A DNA stretch of 8,773 nt, taken from the NCBI GenBank assembly GCA_021771675.1, contig JAETOP010000134.1, positions 1 through 8,773 on the forward strand. The letters are read 5' to 3'. The position numbers and the translations under genes are program-made. Origin of the DNA: Oscillospiraceae bacterium. GTDB taxonomy: Bacteria > Bacillota_A > Clostridia > Oscillospirales > Oscillospiraceae. The notes under the pieces are model-generated. The model was not told where the DNA came from and ran no database searches. It saw only the letters and a program-made list of their open reading frames with translations. This document shows positions 1-7,945 of the stretch, piece by piece (position 1 is the first letter of the stretch; each line of letters begins with the position of its first letter).

Positions 1-511
1 GCGACCTATACTACGCTGACCTGGGCCACGGGATCGGCTCGGAGCAGAAGGGCACCCGGCCCGTCGTTATCATCCAGAACAATGTGGGCAACAAGCACAG
101 CCCCACCGTCATTATCGCCGCCGTCACCAGCAAGGCCAACGTCAAGGCCAAGCTGCCCACCCACTACTACCTGGACGCCGGGAACGGGCTGGCACAGCCC
201 TCGCTTGTCCTTTTGGAGCAAATTCGCACCATAGACAAGCAGCGGTTGTCCGGCTACATCGGCAGACTGGACGAGAAACATATCCGGGGCATCAATCACG
301 CCCTGGCGGTCAGCATCGGCCTGATCGAACCTGTACCTCCGAAACTGACACTCTGCTTATGCGGCGCTTGTGCTGACGCTTTTCGCGGCACAGGCGCTTT
401 TGCTTTGCGGGAGGCTGCGCCGGGACAGGCTGAAAAGGAGATTTGCGCCTACTGCAAGGAGCGCAAGGGGGCGTATTTCGATGTGACGCCCAAGGAAAGC
501 AGGGGGCAGGT

Positions 512-515
<4 letters not shown>
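1..515 (+). CDS. MazF/PemK-family toxin endoribonuclease with C-terminal cysteine-rich tail (5' end missing)
   Basis: The reading frame is open from base 3, and 170 residues are visible. Comparison with Bacillus MazF suggests only about six N-terminal residues are missing. Family hallmarks are YYADL, GSEQKGTRPVVIIQN, VGNKHSPTVI, AAVTSK and LLEQIRTIDKQRL. The Arg of GTRP (visible residue 19) and the Thr of AVTSK (visible residue 42) match the catalytic Arg and Thr of MazF. MazF toxins are sequence-specific ribonucleases normally held inactive by a small antitoxin, which would lie upstream, outside the window. The toxin fold should end near visible residue 113. About 55 more residues follow with two CxxC pairs (CGAC near 120-123 and CAYC near 148-151), resembling a zinc ribbon. 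The stop overlaps the next start (ATGA), implying translational coupling to the tnpW-like gene. Being part of a mobile element, it may serve element maintenance (inference). Confidence 0.9.
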
Positions 516-2457
<1,942 letters not shown>

Positions 2458-2464
2458 AGAAAAC

Positions 2465-2486
2465 GGAGCGGCCCGAAAGCCGCTCC
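2465..2486. repeat. Perfect hairpin just after the recombinase gene
   Basis: GGAGCGGC pairs with GCCGCTCC across a six-base CCGAAA loop, eight bases after the recombinase stop codon. There is no T-run on the plus-strand side, so it is not a classic intrinsic terminator. It could stabilise the mRNA 3' end or be part of the element end (inference). Confidence 0.6.
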
Positions 2487-2489
2487 ACC

Positions 2490-2504
2490 GGGGCACACCG
2501 CCCC
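2490..2504. repeat. Short GC hairpin
   Basis: GGGGC and GCCCC flank a five-base ACACC loop directly after the previous hairpin. It is short and may be chance in GC-rich DNA, but the sequence changes to AT-rich right after it, so it may mark the end of the mobile element. Confidence 0.35.
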
Positions 2505-2545
2505 ATAGAAATAGTAAAGGAACAGCCTTTCGACTGTTCCTTTAC
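2505..2545 (-). terminator. Probable terminator of the tRNA-Pro(GGG) gene
   Basis: A perfect 12-bp stem (GTAAAGGAACAG at 2514-2525 and CTGTTCCTTTAC at 2534-2545) with an eight-base loop. Read on the minus strand it lies about 36 bases past the tRNA 3' end and is followed by TATTTCTAT, a moderate T-rich tract. The plus-strand side is less T-rich, so it fits minus-strand termination better. Confidence 0.6.
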
Positions 2546-2548
2546 ATA

Positions 2549-2577
2549 CGAGTGTTCAGTTGCGTTATGAACACTCG
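2549..2577. repeat. Perfect 10-bp inverted repeat next to the tRNA 3' end
   Basis: CGAGTGTTCA and TGAACACTCG pair perfectly across a nine-base loop, three bases from the tRNA CCA end. No T-run follows on either strand. It may help 3' processing or termination of the tRNA transcript, or be a binding site for a recombinase (inference). Confidence 0.55.
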
Positions 2578-2580
2578 ACA

Positions 2581-2657
2581 TGGTCCGAGTGACTGGATTC
2601 GAACCAGCGGCCTCTTGAACCCCATTCAAGCGCGATACCAAACTTCGCCACACCCGG
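2581..2657 (-). tRNA. tRNA-Pro (anticodon GGG)
   Basis: A 77-nt cloverleaf with encoded CCA (2581-2583). The acceptor CCGGGTG pairs with CACTCGG with one G-T pair; the D stem is GCGA/TCGC; the anticodon stem is CTTGA/TCAAG with loop ATGGGGT, giving anticodon GGG; the T arm is GCTGG-TTCGAAT-CCAGT. The C1-G72 pair and A73 discriminator are typical of bacterial proline tRNAs. It decodes CCC and CCU. The first half is nearly identical to the tRNA-Pro(CGG) at 6811-6887. Confidence 0.95.
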
Positions 2658-2694
2658 ATTTATTCTGTTGCTTGCGTCTCTCAACTGCCTGGAT

Positions 2695-2723
2695 ATAATA
2701 GCACATGTTCTCAGAAAATGCAA
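2695..2723 (-). promoter_or_regulatory. Sigma-A type promoter of tRNA-Pro(GGG)
   Basis: On the minus strand, TTGCAT (2718-2723) and TATTAT (2695-2700) are spaced by 17 bases. The predicted start is near 2688, leaving a leader of about 30 bases before the mature tRNA 5' end at 2657. Confidence 0.75.
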
Positions 2724-2742
2724 GCGTTTTTTTCAAATTTGG

Positions 2743-2792
2743 GTGAAAAAATTTGTGGCTCTGATTTGCTTCCCTTTCAGCAAATCAGAGCC
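2743..2792 (-). terminator. Strong intrinsic terminator of the minus-strand operon
   Basis: A perfect 14-bp stem (GGCTCTGATTTGCT at 2757-2770, AGCAAATCAGAGCC at 2779-2792) with an eight-base loop. On the minus strand it starts six bases after the thioesterase stop codon and is followed by ACAAATTTTTT. It should end transcription before the tRNA-Pro(GGG) promoter. Confidence 0.9.
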
Positions 2793-2797
2793 CCTTT

Positions 2798-3283
2798 TCA
2801 TAGTTCCATGGGTTTAATGAAAAATATTCCCGTTGCGCTGACGCAGAGCCGATCCTTCTGAGCTTCCTTCACCGCCTCGGCCCGCATGTGGATCAACGTT
2901 TTGGTTACCGCCTCAACGTAAATCTTCAGAAGGATCTCATCCCCCGGCTTAAAGGGACGGTGGTAAGTCACATTCATCTGAACCGTGGGCGTAATGGCCG
3001 TCCCCTCCATCAGGCAGGTGGCCAGCATTCCCATACCCTGATCCAGAATGGTGTTGATGATGCCGCCGTGGAGGCTTCCAAAGGCGTTGCGCATCCAGCC
3101 TTCCGTGGATACCAGGAAGCTGTACTCTCCGTCCCCGGGGCTGCAAGAGCCAACCCGAAAGTGAAGCAAATCGCCGATGGTCTCCGGCGCACGTTCATGG
3201 AGCTGCTGAATCCAATAATTCAAGCGCTGCTCCATCTCCGCCTGACTGGCAGCGGAGCCATGGCGATTACTCTCCCCGCTCAC
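2798..3283 (-). CDS. PaaI-like hotdog-fold thioesterase
   Basis: A 161-residue protein of the PaaI/YbgC-like hotdog superfamily, which hydrolyses acyl-CoA thioesters. The core motif is GSLHGGIINTILDQGMG, with HGG at 72-74 and Asp81 at the position of the usual catalytic acid. TPTVQMNVTYHRPFKPGDEI (99-118) is the typical central strand pattern. Length and layout match single-domain family members; no signal peptide is seen, so it should be cytoplasmic. I chose GTG at 3281-3283 because AAGGTG lies seven bases upstream; an in-frame ATG 16 codons later has GGAG abutting it, with no room for a normal spacer. The start overlaps the upstream zinc-ribbon gene by 17 bases. The substrate cannot be told from sequence. 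It is the last gene of the minus-strand cluster. Confidence 0.88.
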   Translation of the reverse strand: MSGESNRHGSAASQAEMEQRLNYWIQQLHERAPETIGDLLHFRVGSCSPGDGEYSFLVSTEGWMRNAFGSLHGGIINTILDQGMGMLATCLMEGTAITPTVQMNVTYHRPFKPGDEILLKIYVEAVTKTLIHMRAEAVKEAQKDRLCVSATGIFFIKPMEL

Positions 3284-3485
3284 TGCTGATCACCTTGCCA
3301 ATGTTCCACAGGTGGGCAACTGTCCGCTCCGCCTGCTTTTTTTCTTCCTCAGTCTCATATTCCACGTAAACAGTGTGGGCGCTGCAATCCACACACTCCA
3401 CCTGAACGCTCCAGCCGCCCTCGTGGAGCAGCATTCCTGCACCACGGCAGATGGGGCACTCTTCCAGCATAATCATTTCATCCAT
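3267..3485 (-). CDS. Lar-like small zinc-ribbon protein
   Basis: A 72-residue protein with two CxxC pairs (Cys10/Cys13 in CPIC and Cys31/Cys34 in CVDC) separated by a GGWSVQVE strand, then an acidic YETEEEKKQAERTVAHLWN helix. This layout closely resembles Lar-family restriction-alleviation proteins and their phage-derived relatives (CPFCGG, a W-x-V-x-C-x-x-C strand, TEEEAIEAWN helix). Lar proteins modulate type I restriction in Rac prophage, but most homologues have no tested role, and function here is unknown. The ATG at 3485 has AGGAG seven bases upstream, which overlaps the stop codon of the preceding gene. The stop region overlaps the thioesterase start by 17 bases, suggesting coupled translation. 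Confidence 0.7.
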   Translation of the reverse strand: MDEMIMLEECPICRGAGMLLHEGGWSVQVECVDCSAHTVYVEYETEEEKKQAERTVAHLWNIGKVISSERGE

Positions 3486-3495
3486 GTTTTTTCTC

Positions 3496-4155
3496 CTATC
3501 TGAAAATGTTTTCTTGACTGTCGTAAATTTCATTCCGGCAGCACCGTACAAAATCCGGCGCCAAATCAGGCAGTTCCTTTTCCACCGCCGCCGAAAGCTG
3601 CATGGGATTCAGCGATGGGTTCTGGCAGCAGATTCTTGCGTGAATCACCAGGGTATGGTCATCCTCCCGCTCCACCCGGAGGGAGCGAATCATGGGGATG
3701 ATATTATGCTCCGCATCGCCGTTTTTACTCCGCTTTGTCACCAGCACTTCCTCCCGTTGAAACAGTGAGGAAATGGCCGCCTCAGCGCCATCCGGGACGC
3801 CGCCGTCATATTCCATGGTCACAGTGCAGTCCAGGTATGCCAAATTCTTGACCTTCTGCCCGTTCTCATAAACGGACAACACCCGCACCCCTCCCACCAG
3901 GGCGGCGTTCAGTCTCGTTAAGATTTCGTCACAGGCTACCGGTTCCCCGTCCAGCTGAAAATCCAGCAGCTCACACCGGCTCTCCACCCCCACGGAAAGA
4001 GGCAGGGCAATGGAGACAGAGGGTCTGGGGTTAAACCCCTGGGTATGAGTCAACCGAAGTCCGGCCCGCTTGAAGGAACGCTGGAACAGCCGCATCAAAT
4101 CCAGGTGGGAAATCCAAACGGCATTCCCCTTCTTCTCAAAAAGGAGTCTAATCAT
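3496..4155 (-). CDS. TIGR03936-family (DUF2344) radical SAM-associated protein
   Basis: A 219-residue protein with the family start LLFEKKGNAVWISHLDLMR and the following FQRSFKRAGL and TQGFNPRPSVSIALPLSVG segments. In many Clostridia and Bacillota relatives it sits directly after, or is fused to, the TIGR03960 radical SAM protein, as here, so the two probably act together; the reaction is not established. The start ATG overlaps the end of the radical SAM gene by eight bases (ATGATTAG), and GGAGG lies nine bases upstream. The full expected length is present with no sign of damage. In many clostridial genomes this pair precedes ribonuclease G and the ribosomal protein genes rplU/rpmA; here a Lar-like gene and a thioesterase follow instead. 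Confidence 0.9.
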   Translation of the reverse strand: MIRLLFEKKGNAVWISHLDLMRLFQRSFKRAGLRLTHTQGFNPRPSVSIALPLSVGVESRCELLDFQLDGEPVACDEILTRLNAALVGGVRVLSVYENGQKVKNLAYLDCTVTMEYDGGVPDGAEAAISSLFQREEVLVTKRSKNGDAEHNIIPMIRSLRVEREDDHTLVIHARICCQNPSLNPMQLSAAVEKELPDLAPDFVRCCRNEIYDSQENIFR

Positions 4156-5983
4156 CGCAGGGCACCTCCCTCAGCAGTGCGTTGGCGCCGCAGCCGGCAC
4201 AGCCGTGACGGCAGTCCGGCGTCACACGGCACTGGTATGCCCTCTGCCGCTCCTTTTGCAGGAACCGCTTCGACACGCCCACGTCAATCACGTCCCAGGG
4301 CAGCAGCTCCTCTTCCCCGTAGCCCCGGGTGGTGTAGAATTCCTCCGGAATGCCACAGGCCAAAAAGGCCTGGTGCCAGCGGTCATAATCAAAATACTCA
4401 TCCCAGCCGTCCAGCCGGGCGCCCCGCTTTACCGCTTCCTCGATCACCGCTCCCAGCCGCCGGTCCCCCCGGGCAAACACCGCTTCCAATGTGCTGAGCT
4501 CCACGCTGTGGTAGTCATACTCGATGGATTTGGAATAGAAATGCTCCTTGAGGAGCATACAGCGCCGCAGATACTCCTGAGGCGTGATCTGCTTCTCCCA
4601 CTGGAAGGGCGTGTGGGGCTTTGGCACAAAATAGGCGGTGGCCACATGAACCCGAAGTCCCCGCTTCTTGTTCACCGCGTTTTCCTTCCAAGCCTGGATG
4701 ACCTTGTACACCAGCTCCGCAATGCCCAGGACGTCCTCATCCGTCTCCGTGGGGAGCCCCAGCATGAAATAGAGCTTGACGTTGTTCCAGCCTCCGGCGA
4801 AGGCCTGGGCGCAGGTGGAGAGGATTTCCTCCTCCTGCAAATTCTTGTTAATCACATCCCGCAGCCGCTGGGTTCCCGCCTCCGGGGCAAAGGTCAAACC
4901 GCTTTTGCGAACGGTTTGCAGCTTCTCCATCAGCTCCCGGGAGAAATTATCTGCCCGGAGGGAGGGCACGGAAAGACTGATGCGGTTCTGGGCGCAGTAG
5001 GGAATCAGATGATCCGTCAGCTCCTTCAGTCCCCGGTAGTCCGAGGTAGAGAGGCTGGACAGAGTGATCTCATTGTTGCCGGATTGCTCCATAATTTCCA
5101 CAGCCTGGCGGTACAGCGCCTCCGGGCTCTTTTTGCGCACCGGGCGGCAGCTAAAGCCCGCCTGGCAGAACCGGCAGCCACGGATGCAGCCACGGAACAC
5201 CTCCAGATTGGCCCGGTCATGGACAATTTCGGTGGAGGGAACAATCATTTTGGTGGGAAAATAGGCGCTGTCCAGATTCTCGATAATCCGTTTTGTAACG
5301 GTCTTGGGCGCCCCCTCCCGAACCCTTACCGCCGCAAGAGTGCCGTCGGAGTTGTATTCCGGGGTGTAGAAGCCGGGGACATAAACTCCGTCGATTTTGG
5401 AAACCGCCTCCAGGAAGGTCTGCTTGCTCCACCCGGCGAACTTCGCCCTTTGGTAGAGGGAGACAATCTCCACGGTGATCTCCTCCCCCTCGCCGATGGA
5501 GAAAAAGTCCACAAAATCCGCCAGGGGCTCCGGATTAAAGGCGCACACCCCACCGGCAAACACCATATTTTTCAGGCCATGCCGGTCCTTGGAATGGAGG
5601 GGAACGCCCGCCAAATCCAGCATATTCAGGATATTGGAATAGGACATTTCATAGCCGATGGTAAAGGCAATCATGTCGAAATCCGCCACCGGCTGCTGGC
5701 TCTCCAAAGCCCACAGCGGGAGATGGTTTTGGCGCATCTGCTCCTCCATGTCACCCCAGGGGGCGAAGACCCGCTCGCACCAAACCCCGTCCATCTCATT
5801 CATCACGCCATAGAGTATCCGCATTCCCACATTGGACATGCCGATCTCATAGGTGTCCGGGAAGCAGAACGCCACACGGACGCTTACATCTGCCGGATTC
5901 TTTTTCACTTCTCCCCATTCCCCGCCGGTATACCGGGCGGGCTTTTGAACCTGGGGCAAAATTCTGTTTTTCAAGTCGGTCAT
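4148..5983 (-). CDS. TIGR03960-family B12-binding-like/radical SAM protein
   Basis: A 611-residue radical SAM enzyme. The N-terminal half (about 30-200) has the vitamin B12-binding-like layout seen in this family (VAFCFPDTYEIGMSNVGM, FTIGYEMSYSNILNML, FSIGEGEE). The radical SAM core (about 255-460) carries the [4Fe-4S] motif CIRGCRFC, with Cys266, Cys270 and Cys273, followed by LSSLSTSDYRGL and FAPEAGTQRLRDVINK. Near the C-terminus a second cysteine cluster, CRHGCAGCG (Cys591, Cys595, Cys598), may bind another metal centre. The family's reaction is unknown; its linkage to the TIGR03936 protein is widely conserved. I chose ATG 5983 with GAGGT six bases upstream rather than the in-frame GTG at 6001, which has no good ribosome binding site. 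It follows the M50 protease by 27 bases. Confidence 0.93.
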   Translation of the reverse strand: MTDLKNRILPQVQKPARYTGGEWGEVKKNPADVSVRVAFCFPDTYEIGMSNVGMRILYGVMNEMDGVWCERVFAPWGDMEEQMRQNHLPLWALESQQPVADFDMIAFTIGYEMSYSNILNMLDLAGVPLHSKDRHGLKNMVFAGGVCAFNPEPLADFVDFFSIGEGEEITVEIVSLYQRAKFAGWSKQTFLEAVSKIDGVYVPGFYTPEYNSDGTLAAVRVREGAPKTVTKRIIENLDSAYFPTKMIVPSTEIVHDRANLEVFRGCIRGCRFCQAGFSCRPVRKKSPEALYRQAVEIMEQSGNNEITLSSLSTSDYRGLKELTDHLIPYCAQNRISLSVPSLRADNFSRELMEKLQTVRKSGLTFAPEAGTQRLRDVINKNLQEEEILSTCAQAFAGGWNNVKLYFMLGLPTETDEDVLGIAELVYKVIQAWKENAVNKKRGLRVHVATAYFVPKPHTPFQWEKQITPQEYLRRCMLLKEHFYSKSIEYDYHSVELSTLEAVFARGDRRLGAVIEEAVKRGARLDGWDEYFDYDRWHQAFLACGIPEEFYTTRGYGEEELLPWDVIDVGVSKRFLQKERQRAYQCRVTPDCRHGCAGCGANALLREVPCDD

Positions 5984-6010
5984 AGAGCTACCTCGTTGCA
6001 CATAGTGGCT

Positions 6011-6472
6011 CTATTGTACTCTTTGTTTCCCCGCTTTGCAAGGAATTTTTCCGGGATGCCGTGAAAAAAGGCCCTTTTCCTCCACCAGGGCCATAAGGCA
6101 TCTCAAAGCCTTCCCCCCATCCAGAGGATAGATGGGAAGCAGGTTGTAGATTCCCTGAATCAGGCCGCAGATGGCCACCCGAGGAAAAATACGGATCAGG
6201 AATAGAAGCAGCAGACTGGCCGCCGGCCCCGCCAAAACCGCAGTCAATTCCCGGCCCGCTGACATGGGCAGCGTCTCCATTCTCGCTCCCCGGAAGCAGA
6301 TGCTGCCGCCAAGGACCTGACCACCCAGCAGCCGAACCGCCAGGTAGTGGCCCAGCTCATGGACAAAGGCAGCCGCAAAGGCGGCACAAATCCAGCGCAG
6401 GGGCACGGCAAGCAGCAGCACCGCCAGGAAAATGTAAAATCCGCTTTCAATTTGAATCCGCAACCGTCTCAT
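6011..6472 (-). CDS. SpoIVFB-like M50 intramembrane zinc metalloprotease (short form)
   Basis: A 153-residue hydrophobic protein of the site-2 protease family, which cleaves substrates within the membrane. It has the zinc-binding HELGH (38-42) after a hydrophobic segment, and NLLPIYPLDGG (110-120) supplying the family's conserved Asp in the last membrane region. At least three membrane segments are visible. SpoIVFB activates sigma-K in the mother cell during sporulation, and the gene often precedes the TIGR03960 gene in Clostridia, which supports the assignment. It is much shorter than Bacillus SpoIVFB (about 290 residues), lacking the C-terminal regulatory domain. The ATG has GGAGG nine bases upstream and overlaps the upstream gene by 26 bases, so the two are probably translated together. 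A general M50 protease with another substrate is possible. Confidence 0.82.
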   Translation of the reverse strand: MRRLRIQIESGFYIFLAVLLLAVPLRWICAAFAAAFVHELGHYLAVRLLGGQVLGGSICFRGARMETLPMSAGRELTAVLAGPAASLLLLFLIRIFPRVAICGLIQGIYNLLPIYPLDGGKALRCLMALVEEKGLFSRHPGKIPCKAGKQRVQ

Positions 6473-6692
6473 GAAAAAAAGCCTCCGCCGCCTCCTGGAT
6501 GGGTGAACCCGCTTTCAGCTCCCCCGCCACCCGATCCAGCCGGGCAGAAACCCCGCCCAGCAGGGGAAACGCGGGCTTTCCCTCCGGAAGCACACAATAA
6601 GCCGCCCCCAGCAGCACAAAAAGGCACAGGAAGATGCCAAGCACAGGCAGCAGCCTTTTTCCATGCTCCATCGTTCCGCCACTCCGATTCAT
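6447..6692 (-). CDS. Small single-pass membrane protein, possible SpoIVFA remnant
   Basis: An 81-residue protein with a basic N-terminus, one membrane helix (about 13-33, LLPVLGIFLCLFVLLGAA) and a short outside region ending in a helix PIQEAAEAFFHE. I do not recognise a domain. Its place directly before the SpoIVFB-like protease, with a 26-base overlap, is where spoIVFA usually lies. SpoIVFA also has one N-terminal membrane helix, but this protein lacks any LytM/M23 domain. I infer a short or degenerate SpoIVFA-like partner; an unrelated small membrane protein is also possible. The ATG at 6692 follows GAGGTGA by five bases; an in-frame ATG seven codons downstream is the alternative. It is the first gene of the minus-strand cluster, and no convincing promoter is visible between it and the tRNA-Pro(CGG) promoter. 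Confidence 0.55.
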   Translation of the reverse strand: MNRSGGTMEHGKRLLPVLGIFLCLFVLLGAAYCVLPEGKPAFPLLGGVSARLDRVAGELKAGSPIQEAAEAFFHETVADSN

Positions 6693-6770
6693 GCAAATCA
6701 CCTCATACATTCCTATGCACACTGGCAGGAAAATATGGCCCCGAAATCGGCGATTAACCCTGGCAGCCTC

Positions 6771-6799
6771 TTGACAAACCTGAGAATATTCATTATAAT
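6771..6799 (+). promoter_or_regulatory. Consensus sigma-A promoter of tRNA-Pro(CGG)
   Basis: TTGACA (6771-6776) and TATAAT (6794-6799) are both perfect consensus with the ideal 17-base spacer. The predicted start is only a few bases before the tRNA 5' end at 6811, so this is probably a very strong promoter. Confidence 0.92.
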
Positions 6800-6810
6800 A
6801 CTAGCGCTAT

Positions 6811-6887
6811 CGGGGTGTGGCGAAGTTTGGTATCGCGCATGGTTCGGGTCCATGAGGCCGCGGGTTCGAATCCCGCCACTCCGACCA
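6811..6887 (+). tRNA. tRNA-Pro (anticodon CGG)
   Basis: A 77-nt cloverleaf with encoded CCA (6885-6887). The acceptor CGGGGTG pairs with CACTCCG; the D stem is GCGA/TCGC; the anticodon stem is CATGG/CCATG with loop TTCGGGT, giving anticodon CGG; the T arm is GCGGG-TTCGAAT-CCCGC. It decodes CCG. The D arm and flanking bases are identical to those of the tRNA-Pro(GGG) at 2581-2657, which lies in the opposite orientation. Confidence 0.96.
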
Positions 6888-6892
6888 TAACC

Positions 6893-6942
6893 GGACACCA
6901 GTCTTGATACCATTACGTATCTTGACTGGCGTCCATTTTTTA
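6893..6942 (+). terminator. Intrinsic terminator of tRNA-Pro(CGG)
   Basis: A long stem beginning five bases after the CCA end: GGAC, CCAGTC and GATAC pair with GTATC, GACTGG and GTCC, with small internal mismatches and a CATTAC loop. ATTTTTTA follows. It should separate tRNA transcription from the Sel1 gene. Confidence 0.9.
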
Positions 6943-6986
6943 TTGCAGAATTATGAAAAGCGGCAAACGCAATTGGAGGAAAAAGC

Positions 6987-7376
6987 ATGGCAAGCGCTTA
7001 CTATAAACCCTGCCCTGAATTTGACAGATGCAATGCGTTAATTGAAAAATATTGGGAAAGCAAGCAATATGACAAATGCTTTTCCGGTCACATGGAGCTT
7101 GCGGAGAAAGGCTATCCATTGGCTGAATGCCAAATCGGTTATTTCTATCTGGAGGGGCTTGGCGTCCAAAAGGATTTGGAAAAGGCTTTCTATTGGACTG
7201 AGCGGGCTGCTGATCATGGTGATTGGGATGGTCAATATAATCTCGGTTTCTTCTATGAAAATGGGATTGGAACCCAACGGGATTTGGAAAAGGCAAAAAT
7301 CTGGTACAAAGCCGCCGCACAGCAGGGGCACAATTTAGCAATTGAGAAGTGTCGGGAGGCTAAGATTCAAATATAA
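6987..7376 (+). CDS. Sel1-repeat (TPR-like) protein
   Basis: A 129-residue protein with two full Sel1 repeats at about 44-79 and 80-115 (period 36), with the landmarks G-x-x-Y-x-x-G-x-G-V-x-K-D-x-x-K-A and W-x-x-x-A-A-x-x-G. A third, partial repeat ends the protein. Sel1 repeats form helical solenoids that bind other proteins. No signal peptide is seen, so the protein is probably cytoplasmic. GGAGG lies seven bases before the ATG. The two repeats share the DNA string GGATTTGGAAAAGGC exactly 108 bases apart (7172 and 7280), suggesting fairly recent internal duplication or conservation. The gene opens the AT-richer block after the tRNA-Pro(CGG) terminator. Its partner is unknown. Confidence 0.88.
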   Translation: MASAYYKPCPEFDRCNALIEKYWESKQYDKCFSGHMELAEKGYPLAECQIGYFYLEGLGVQKDLEKAFYWTERAADHGDWDGQYNLGFFYENGIGTQRDLEKAKIWYKAAAQQGHNLAIEKCREAKIQI

Positions 7377-7420
7377 AGTCCCTCATTTTGACCTGGACAA
7401 TACTGCTGAAGGTGCGTTCG

Positions 7421-7945
7421 ATGTCAATATCTTGTAAATTACGAAATTGTAAAATAAGTGCTCAAGAATGCTGCGACATACAGATGGTCAGAAACGGGTA
7501 TATAGAACCTGAAATGCTCCACATGTCGCTGGAAAACGCGGACAGCATCTGCACATCCTGTAAGTATAACCAGCTCTCCGAGGGGGACGAACTTCGTGAT
7601 GTGCTGCACTATGTCAAAAATGAGCTTCCCTATCCATCACAGATCAGTCGGAATGGATTTGTGATACGCTTTCATGATCACTTTATTTTTGAATATCATT
7701 GGAGCGAACAATACCCATATATCAACGGAAAGCGATTTTATGAGATTGAATTAGCCGATATAGAAGACTGGGTGCGGCAATTTGCCGGTGGTCAAGATGT
7801 GATCATCCAATATAAAAAGCGGTTCTTTCATAAAATTCCTTTCAGGATTGTTCAGACGAATAAATTCAAGCGCAAGCAGCCAATCGGTAAATCCATCGAA
7901 AAGATATTTACCGCCACCGAAGTGATGTATTTGAAGCCTCTATGA
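7421..7945 (+). CDS. Uncharacterised protein with N-terminal cysteine cluster
   Basis: A 174-residue protein I do not recognise. The N-terminal 50 residues hold six cysteines (5, 10, 17, 18, 44 and 47), including C-x4-C, CC and ICTSCKYN, which suggests a zinc or iron-sulfur site. The rest is rich in aromatic and charged residues (FHDHFIFEYHWSEQYPY, 84-100; VIIQYKKRFFHKIPF, 127-141) without membrane segments, and looks like a soluble beta-rich domain. The ATG at 7421 has GAAGGTG six bases upstream; an in-frame TTG at 7388 would add 11 residues but lacks a ribosome binding site. Its stop overlaps the next start by ATGA, suggesting it was once co-translated with the P-loop gene that follows. Confidence 0.75.
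   Translation: MSISCKLRNCKISAQECCDIQMVRNGYIEPEMLHMSLENADSICTSCKYNQLSEGDELRDVLHYVKNELPYPSQISRNGFVIRFHDHFIFEYHWSEQYPYINGKRFYEIELADIEDWVRQFAGGQDVIIQYKKRFFHKIPFRIVQTNKFKRKQPIGKSIEKIFTATEVMYLKPL

Noticed and set aside
4070..6064. A 664-residue plus-strand open frame
   Set aside because: It lies opposite the well-supported radical SAM gene and its neighbours. Its translation is rich in His, Pro, Gly and Leu without recognisable domains, as expected of an antisense shadow in GC-rich coding DNA.
6710..6740. Possible sigma-E promoter (ATATTT ... CATA on the minus strand) for the SpoIVF-like genes
   Set aside because: The -10 region matches only at CATA, and the predicted start would fall on the ribosome binding site, leaving almost no leader. 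Sporulation control is plausible but this site is not convincing.
6922..6951. TTGACT with a weak CAGAAT 18 bases later as promoter of the Sel1 gene
   Set aside because: The -35 lies inside the tRNA terminator stem and the -10 matches only four of six bases; too weak to annotate.
7375..7437. A short open stretch in frame after the Sel1 gene (…HFDLDNTAEGAFDV…) that reads like a protein end
   Set aside because: It is about 20 codons, has no start or ribosome binding site, and overlaps the next gene's start; it could be a gene remnant but chance is as likely.
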